From assembly GCA_948525355.1 (NCBI GenBank), contig CAOSOP010000027.1, positions 1 through 10,384 of the forward strand: a DNA stretch of 10,384 nt, written 5' to 3'. The notes below the pieces were generated by a model. That model saw only the letters and a program-made list of their open reading frames with translations. It did no database searches and was not told where the DNA came from. The stretch comes from an uncultured Bacilli bacterium. GTDB lineage: Bacteria; Bacillota_I; Bacilli_A; RFN20; CAG-288. Shown here one piece after another: positions 7,495-10,384 of this stretch. Both the position numbers and the translations under genes were made by a program. Within the stretch, counting starts at the first letter, position 1. Each line of letters opens with the position of its first letter.

Positions 7495-7512
7495 AATTCC
7501 TCACTTATATTT

Positions 7513-7532
7513 AAAAAGGGGACTGGCCCCTT
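7513..7532 (-). terminator. Terminator-like hairpin between secG and rnr
   Basis: On the minus strand AAGGGG and CCCCTT form a 6-bp stem around a 5-nt loop (7532-7516), and the CCCCTT runs into five Ts. It begins 4 nt after the secG stop codon. It would act as an attenuator, so that rnr gets only readthrough from the secG promoter or uses a promoter of its own. Confidence 0.5.
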
Positions 7533-7536
7533 CAAA

Positions 7537-7770
7537 TTACAGATATCTGGCAAGTATTGTAAAAAGGAAGAACAATACTGCTAAACCCATTGTAATATAG
7601 GTTAATATTTTTTCAGGGCCACGCTCTTTAGTACGAGCAAATATATTCATTTGAGAACCACCAGTAATAGCACCAGATGCACCTTCTGATTTTCCTCCTT
7701 GGAGAAGAGTTATCAAAATAATTAAAACTGATAATACTAGCAATACAATTTCCATAGCGGTAGCATTCAT
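7537..7770 (-). CDS. secG: Protein translocase subunit SecG
   Basis: Small membrane subunit of the SecYEG export channel. With the chosen start it has 77 residues, near the usual 75. It shows the two-helix family pattern: MEIVLLVLSVLIILITLLQ (first helix), the conserved loop GGKSEGASGAITGGSQ, then FARTKERGPEKILTYITMGL and the second helix VLFFLFTILARYL. The start is uncertain. ATG 7770 is preferred, but GGAGGAGG ends 14 nt upstream of it; GTG 7782 sits nearer that site, and ATG 7755 would give 72 residues. The ATG at 7794 is rejected because the ribosome site would then be inside the gene. It heads the series secG-rnr-smpB, the same order as in Bacillus subtilis apart from an extra gene there. 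Confidence 0.9.
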   Translation of the reverse strand: MNATAMEIVLLVLSVLIILITLLQGGKSEGASGAITGGSQMNIFARTKERGPEKILTYITMGLAVLFFLFTILARYL

Positions 7771-7820
7771 AAGTAAATTCACATCCTCCTCCATAAGTTT
7801 GCAATCTTGCAACGACATTA

Positions 7821-7849
7821 ATTATACATTGTTTATTGATAATTAACAA
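7821..7849 (-). promoter_or_regulatory. Sigma-A-type promoter of the secG series
   Basis: On the minus strand TTGTTA (7849-7844) and a perfect TATAAT (7826-7821) are separated by exactly 17 nt. The start site would be near 7814, about 44 nt before the SecG start codon. The -35 and spacing match the fhs promoter, suggesting a common housekeeping promoter style in this genome. Confidence 0.6.
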
Positions 7850-7963
7850 TATATTTTTTTTAACATATAAAATAAATATATGTATATATATATTATTAAT
7901 AGAAAATGCACTCTTTTTAAAGCAAAAATATGTGTTAAACAAAGTTGAAAATAATTGATTTTA

Positions 7964-7992
7964 TTTACAATAAACAAAATTTAAAGTAAAAT
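7964..7992 (+). promoter_or_regulatory. Possible promoter of the lemA-family gene
   Basis: TTTACA (7964-7969) and TAAAAT (7987-7992) are 17 nt apart. Transcription would begin almost at the AGGAGG site (8001), an unusually short leader. An alternative is TTGAAA (7945-7950) with TACAAT (7966-7971), at a poor 15-nt spacing. The whole 7850-7990 stretch is so AT-rich that chance matches are likely. Confidence 0.3.
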
Positions 7993-8012
7993 AAAACCAA
8001 AGGAGGAAGGAA

Positions 8013-8600
8013 ATGAATATTCTACAAATAAGTACTGGAGTACTTGCAGCTATTATAGCCGGAGGTATAGTTTTATTACTTATCATCATCTTAGTATCAT
8101 GGTGGATTGGTACGAGCAACTCAATTAAAAAAATGAAAATAAGTATTGAAGAATCATTATCTGGTATTGATGTTGCGTTAACTAAAAGATTCGATTTATT
8201 AACCGAACAATTAAAAGTAGTTAAAGGCTATATGAAACATGAAAAAGAAATAATGATTCAAGTTACAGAACTAAGAACTAATGCGAATAGAAAAGATTTA
8301 GAAAGTTTACAAAAAATGGATAATACCATTAAGAATATTAATCGTGAGATTGATATCACACATGAGAACTATCCACAATTAAAGGCTGATAAATCATTTG
8401 TTCTTCTTCAAGCATCTGTTACAGACGCTGAAGAACATCTCCAAGCTGCTAGACGTTTGTTTAACTCAAATGTATCTGCATACAATAAATCAATAGTTGT
8501 ATTCCCACGTTCTATAGTTGCTAACCATCTTCACGCTGAAAAGCACGCTTTCTTTGTTGCTGATCAAGTTAAGACTGGCGATGTACCATTAGAATTTTAA
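8013..8600 (+). CDS. LemA family protein
   Basis: A 195-residue membrane-anchored protein. One strong transmembrane helix lies at about residues 9-33 (VLAAIIAGGIVLLLIIILV). After it comes the helical LemA domain, with family motifs in order: S.IKKMKISIEESLSGIDVALTKR (about 36-59), FDLL, VKGYMKHEKE (about 69-78), ENYPQLKADKSF (about 117-128), LQAARRLFNSNVSAYN (about 142-157) and VVFPRSIVA. Functions of LemA proteins in bacteria are poorly known, so I assign none. The ATG at 8013 has AGGAGG 7 to 12 nt upstream. It is divergent from secG across a 242-bp AT-rich gap and is followed within 7 bp by a terminator-like hairpin. Confidence 0.9.
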   Translation: MNILQISTGVLAAIIAGGIVLLLIIILVSWWIGTSNSIKKMKISIEESLSGIDVALTKRFDLLTEQLKVVKGYMKHEKEIMIQVTELRTNANRKDLESLQKMDNTIKNINREIDITHENYPQLKADKSFVLLQASVTDAEEHLQAARRLFNSNVSAYNKSIVVFPRSIVANHLHAEKHAFFVADQVKTGDVPLEF

Positions 8601-8606
8601 AAAAAC

Positions 8607-8632
8607 AGTTACGGATTAATTCCGTAACTTTT
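8607..8632 (+). terminator. Rho-independent terminator after the lemA-family gene
   Basis: AGTTACGGA (8607-8615) pairs perfectly with TCCGTAACT (8621-8629) around a TTAAT loop, and the arm leads into TTTT. The tRNA-Leu 5' end comes only 4 nt after the T-run, so the hairpin is either a terminator or the leader of the tRNA transcript. Confidence 0.75.
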
Positions 8633-8636
8633 ATAT

Positions 8637-8719
8637 GAGGCCGTGGTGAAATTGGTAAACACGCTAGACTCAGAATCTAGTGCATATGCTTAAGAGTTCA
8701 AGTCTCTTCGGTCTCACCA
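8637..8719 (+). tRNA. tRNA-Leu (anticodon CAG)
   Basis: A full class II cloverleaf can be folded. The acceptor stem is GAGGCCG with CGGTCTC (one G-T pair). The D arm GTG/CAC encloses AAATTGGTAAA, and the anticodon stem is CTAGA/TCTAG with loop CTCAGAA, giving anticodon CAG (8671-8673) that reads CUG. A long variable arm is centred on GCATATGC. The T arm is AAGAG/CTCTT with loop TTCAAGT. The discriminator A and the CCA end are encoded (8716-8719). The long variable arm and anticodon agree on leucine. Confidence 0.95.
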
Positions 8720-8772
8720 ATTAAGAAATATTAACAAAATATATAAACTGACAAAAATGAGGTGAAGTTTTA

Positions 8773-9141
8773 ATGTTTTTGCAATTTACAAATCAAGAAG
8801 AAAGAAAAGAAAAATACGGTTCGTGTTTTCTAGAACTATCATACTGCAAATTAAAGAGAAACACTAGTTTAAGAAAAATATTGAAAATAAAAAACTTACC
8901 TAATTGGCAAAACGATTCGCTATATGTGTTCGTTGATGATTTATATGAATTTTTTAAAGAATATAATGAAATATTTGACATTGAAGAATCTTCTTTATAC
9001 AGTGATAAGTATTTTTCCTTTGATAAAGCAAAAGAAATAATTGGTATTATAAAGAACAAGAAACCTAAAGATTATGAAATAATCCTTAAATGGCTTGAAT
9101 ATGCCATAGAGAATAATGGTTTTTATATTTTAGGGATATAG
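8773..9141 (+). CDS. Hypothetical protein, 122 aa
   Basis: I do not recognise this protein. It is soluble-looking, mixed charge and rich in Lys, Glu and aromatic residues, with no signal peptide or membrane segment. A basic N-terminal third (EERKEKYG, KLKRN, LRKILKIKN) is followed by a mostly acidic helical part (VDDLYEFFKEYNEIFDIEES) and a short C-terminal helix (LKWLEYAIEN). The ATG at 8773 has GAGGTGAAG 6 to 14 nt upstream. It starts 53 bp after the tRNA-Leu and ends 11 bp before the kinase-like gene, so the two are probably one transcript. A small immunity-type or regulatory protein is possible but nothing in the sequence proves it. Confidence 0.75.
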   Translation: MFLQFTNQEERKEKYGSCFLELSYCKLKRNTSLRKILKIKNLPNWQNDSLYVFVDDLYEFFKEYNEIFDIEESSLYSDKYFSFDKAKEIIGIIKNKKPKDYEIILKWLEYAIENNGFYILGI

Positions 9142-9152
9142 GAAATATTTTT

Positions 9153-9668
9153 ATGAAAACAAAAATGAAAAAAATAATTGTTATCGGTTGTCCTGGAAGC
9201 GGAAAAAGCACTTTTGCTAGAAGACTAAATGAAATAACAAGCATTCCTTTATATTATCTTGATATGATTTGGCATAAAGCAGATAAAACTAATATTACTC
9301 AAGATGAATTTGATTTTAAACTCAACCAAATTATCAGCAAAAAAGAATGGATTATTGATGGAAACTATCAAAGAACTTTAAACACAAGATTAGAAAACTG
9401 TGATACAGTTTTTTTATTAAATATGGATGTAGATACATGCTTATTAGGCGCACAAAGTCGAATTGGAAAAAAGCGTGTAGATATTCCATGGGTAGAAACA
9501 GAGTTTGATGAAGAATTTAAACAATATATATTAAACTTTAACAAAGAGCAACTTCCGGAAATTTATAACAAACTATCAAGAATTAATAGCAAGACCATAA
9601 TTATTTTTAATACACACGATGAGATTAATTCCTACTTAGAAAGTTTAAAAAAAGAATATAAAAAATAA
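9153..9668 (+). CDS. P-loop kinase-like protein (adenylate kinase/FlaR-related)
   Basis: A 171-residue cytosolic P-loop protein resembling the adenylate-kinase-like group often annotated as DNA topology modulation protein FlaR. Visible: Walker A GCPGSGKST (residues 12-20), the following LNEITSIPLYYLDMIWH, WIIDGNYQRTL (about 70-80), CDTVFLLNMD (about 86-95, Walker B-like), then R.GKKRVDIPWVETEFDEEF (about 106-126), characteristic of this group. The real substrate of these proteins is uncertain; a nucleotide or small-molecule kinase is the family-based guess. The start at 9153 has only a weak AGGAAA site, and Met5 is an alternative. It follows the 122-aa gene by 11 bp and ends just before a bidirectional terminator. 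Confidence 0.8.
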   Translation: MKTKMKKIIVIGCPGSGKSTFARRLNEITSIPLYYLDMIWHKADKTNITQDEFDFKLNQIISKKEWIIDGNYQRTLNTRLENCDTVFLLNMDVDTCLLGAQSRIGKKRVDIPWVETEFDEEFKQYILNFNKEQLPEIYNKLSRINSKTIIIFNTHDEINSYLESLKKEYKK

Positions 9669-9677
9669 CATGATAAA

Positions 9678-9710
9678 AGGACTATTAATTAAAATAGTCC
9701 TCTTATTTTT
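9678..9710. terminator. Bidirectional terminator between convergent genes
   Basis: AGGACTATT (9678-9686) pairs perfectly with AATAGTCCT (9693-9701) around AATTAA. The right arm is followed by TCTTATTTTT on the plus strand, and the left arm by TTTTATC on the minus strand. It serves the kinase-like gene ending at 9668 and the DUF11-type gene ending at 9709. Confidence 0.8.
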
Positions 9711-10269
9711 AGTTATTTGCAGGAGCTTCTGGAGTTGTTGGTGTAGTACCACTTTGGCAGCCACAGCATTGACAAACTTGAACAAGTGAACCATTAGAAA
9801 TAGTTCTCAAGCATTTTGTTGAACAACAACACGCAATGGAATAATCTAATTCGGCATGAGATAAGATGTACCTCTCATTTGTCATTATTCTAGCATCAAG
9901 TGTAATTGTAACTGTAGCACCAGGTTCAATCGTATCTAATTGAAGATTTTTCAAGCAGATTACATTTTCCTTCACAGTACCATCAACGGTTAAAGAGTCT
10001 CGACGATAGCAAAGACTATCACCCAACTCAAAATTTAAAATTGGATTAGTTAATGCAGAAGTGCAGTTATTGGTAATTGTTAAAGTATATGTGATGAATT
10101 CACATGGCATTGCACAGTTTGTACTTGCAACAAGTTTCACATCAAGAGGAGTTGTTGCACACTCAGGTTGAACTGCGTATGTCATTGCTTCACAATTAAC
10201 AACAGGTCTAGTAGAAGTAGTGTTTCTTCTACATCCGCAACCACATCTGTTTTGTTGGTTATAGAACAT
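9709..10269 (-). CDS. Cysteine-rich DUF11-type domain protein
   Basis: A 186-residue protein with one beta-sandwich repeat of the DUF11 type, about residues 38-130: PLDVKLVAST, EFITYTLTITNNC, LTNPILNFELGDSL and DTIEPGATVTITLDARI. Eighteen cysteines stand out, grouped as CGCGC near the N-terminus, CCC near residue 144 and CQCCGC near the C-terminus, before a Thr/Pro tail. No signal peptide or membrane helix is visible, so it is not an ordinary secreted adhesin. A surface-layer, coat-like or metal-binding role is possible but unproven. I chose ATG 10269 because GAGGTGA lies 3 to 9 nt upstream; the upstream ATG at 10290 has no such site. A promoter may lie at TTCAAG and TATAAA (about 10317-10291), at a poor 15-nt spacing. 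Copy 3 of the GC-rich repeat lies about 55 bp upstream. Confidence 0.8.
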   Translation of the reverse strand: MFYNQQNRCGCGCRRNTTSTRPVVNCEAMTYAVQPECATTPLDVKLVASTNCAMPCEFITYTLTITNNCTSALTNPILNFELGDSLCYRRDSLTVDGTVKENVICLKNLQLDTIEPGATVTITLDARIMTNERYILSHAELDYSIACCCSTKCLRTISNGSLVQVCQCCGCQSGTTPTTPEAPANN

Positions 10270-10324
10270 ATTCACCTCATTTCTATACACCTATTTATAT
10301 GCGGTAATAATTAACTTGAATGGG

Positions 10325-10384
10325 CTCCCCCCTACATCCCACACCCACCCCGTTGAGGGAGCTGCCCCTGGCAGCGGACGAAAC
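10325..10384 (+). repeat. GC-rich stem-loop repeat, copy 3 (cut by the window end)
   Basis: Only the left outer arm (about 10326-10351, CCCTACATCCC and ACACCCACCCC) and the interior loop are present. The interior reads GTTGAGGGA, then the inner hairpin GCTGCC (10361-10366) with GGCAGC (10370-10375), then GGACGAAAC. The reverse complement of copy 1 has GTTGAGGAC, GCCGC/GCGGC and the same GGACGAAAC, so this is the same family in copy 2's orientation. The frame THPVEGAAPGSGRN matches copy 1's THPVEDAAPGGGRN, with four synonymous third-base changes. The right arm and body should lie just beyond 10384. Confidence 0.7.

Noticed and set aside
7850..7910. AT-rich alternating TA run as an origin-like element
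   Set aside because: No DnaA boxes accompany it; it fits ordinary divergent-promoter spacer.
8637..8719. tRNA-Leu as attachment site of an integrated element
   Set aside because: No second copy of the tRNA 3' end and no integrase occur in the window.

Overview
The window is AT-rich, low-GC Gram-positive DNA. It has strong GAGGTG or AGGAGG ribosome sites, the gene order secG-rnr-smpB known from Bacilli, and ordinary TGA stops (fhs and folD both end in TGA while TGG is used for Trp). I infer a Bacillota member near the Bacilli/Erysipelotrichia/RF39-like branch, probably uncultured. It is not a UGA-recoding mycoplasma.

Layout. Positions 1-225 hold copy 1 of a GC-rich stem-loop repeat, reverse-oriented. 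326-1006 (-) is a six-helix membrane protein of unknown role. 1121-1300 holds copy 2 of the repeat, forward-oriented, so the membrane gene lies between two inverted copies. 1333-1561 may be a decayed membrane-protein gene. 1600-3976 (+) is fhs-folD, for C1-tetrahydrofolate interconversion. Convergent to it and overlapping it by 35 bp is the end of a minus-strand series secG-rnr-smpB-folT (7770 down to 3942). 8013-8600 (+) is a LemA-family protein, followed by a terminator-like hairpin and tRNA-Leu(CAG) at 8637-8719. 8773-9668 (+) holds a 122-aa unknown protein and a P-loop kinase-like protein. A bidirectional terminator separates these from a Cys-rich DUF11-type protein (10269-9709, -). A third, cut-off copy of the repeat lies upstream of that gene and runs off the window at 10384.

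How the genes fit together. fhs, folD and a FolT-like ECF S-component form a folate uptake and one-carbon group, even though folT is transcribed with the RNA-quality-control genes. RNase R and SmpB both act in trans-translation. FolD is unusual: its Rossmann half is intact, but the catalytic lysine and the Gln of the substrate-site motif are not at their expected places.

The most unusual signal is the repeat family. Each copy has a long GC-rich outer stem and a small inner hairpin whose sequence differs between copies while pairing is kept. In copies 1 and 2 a roughly 95-bp body follows. One reading frame stays open through stem, loop and body, and many of the differences between copies are synonymous in it. 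This looks like a small mobile palindromic element, possibly once protein-coding.
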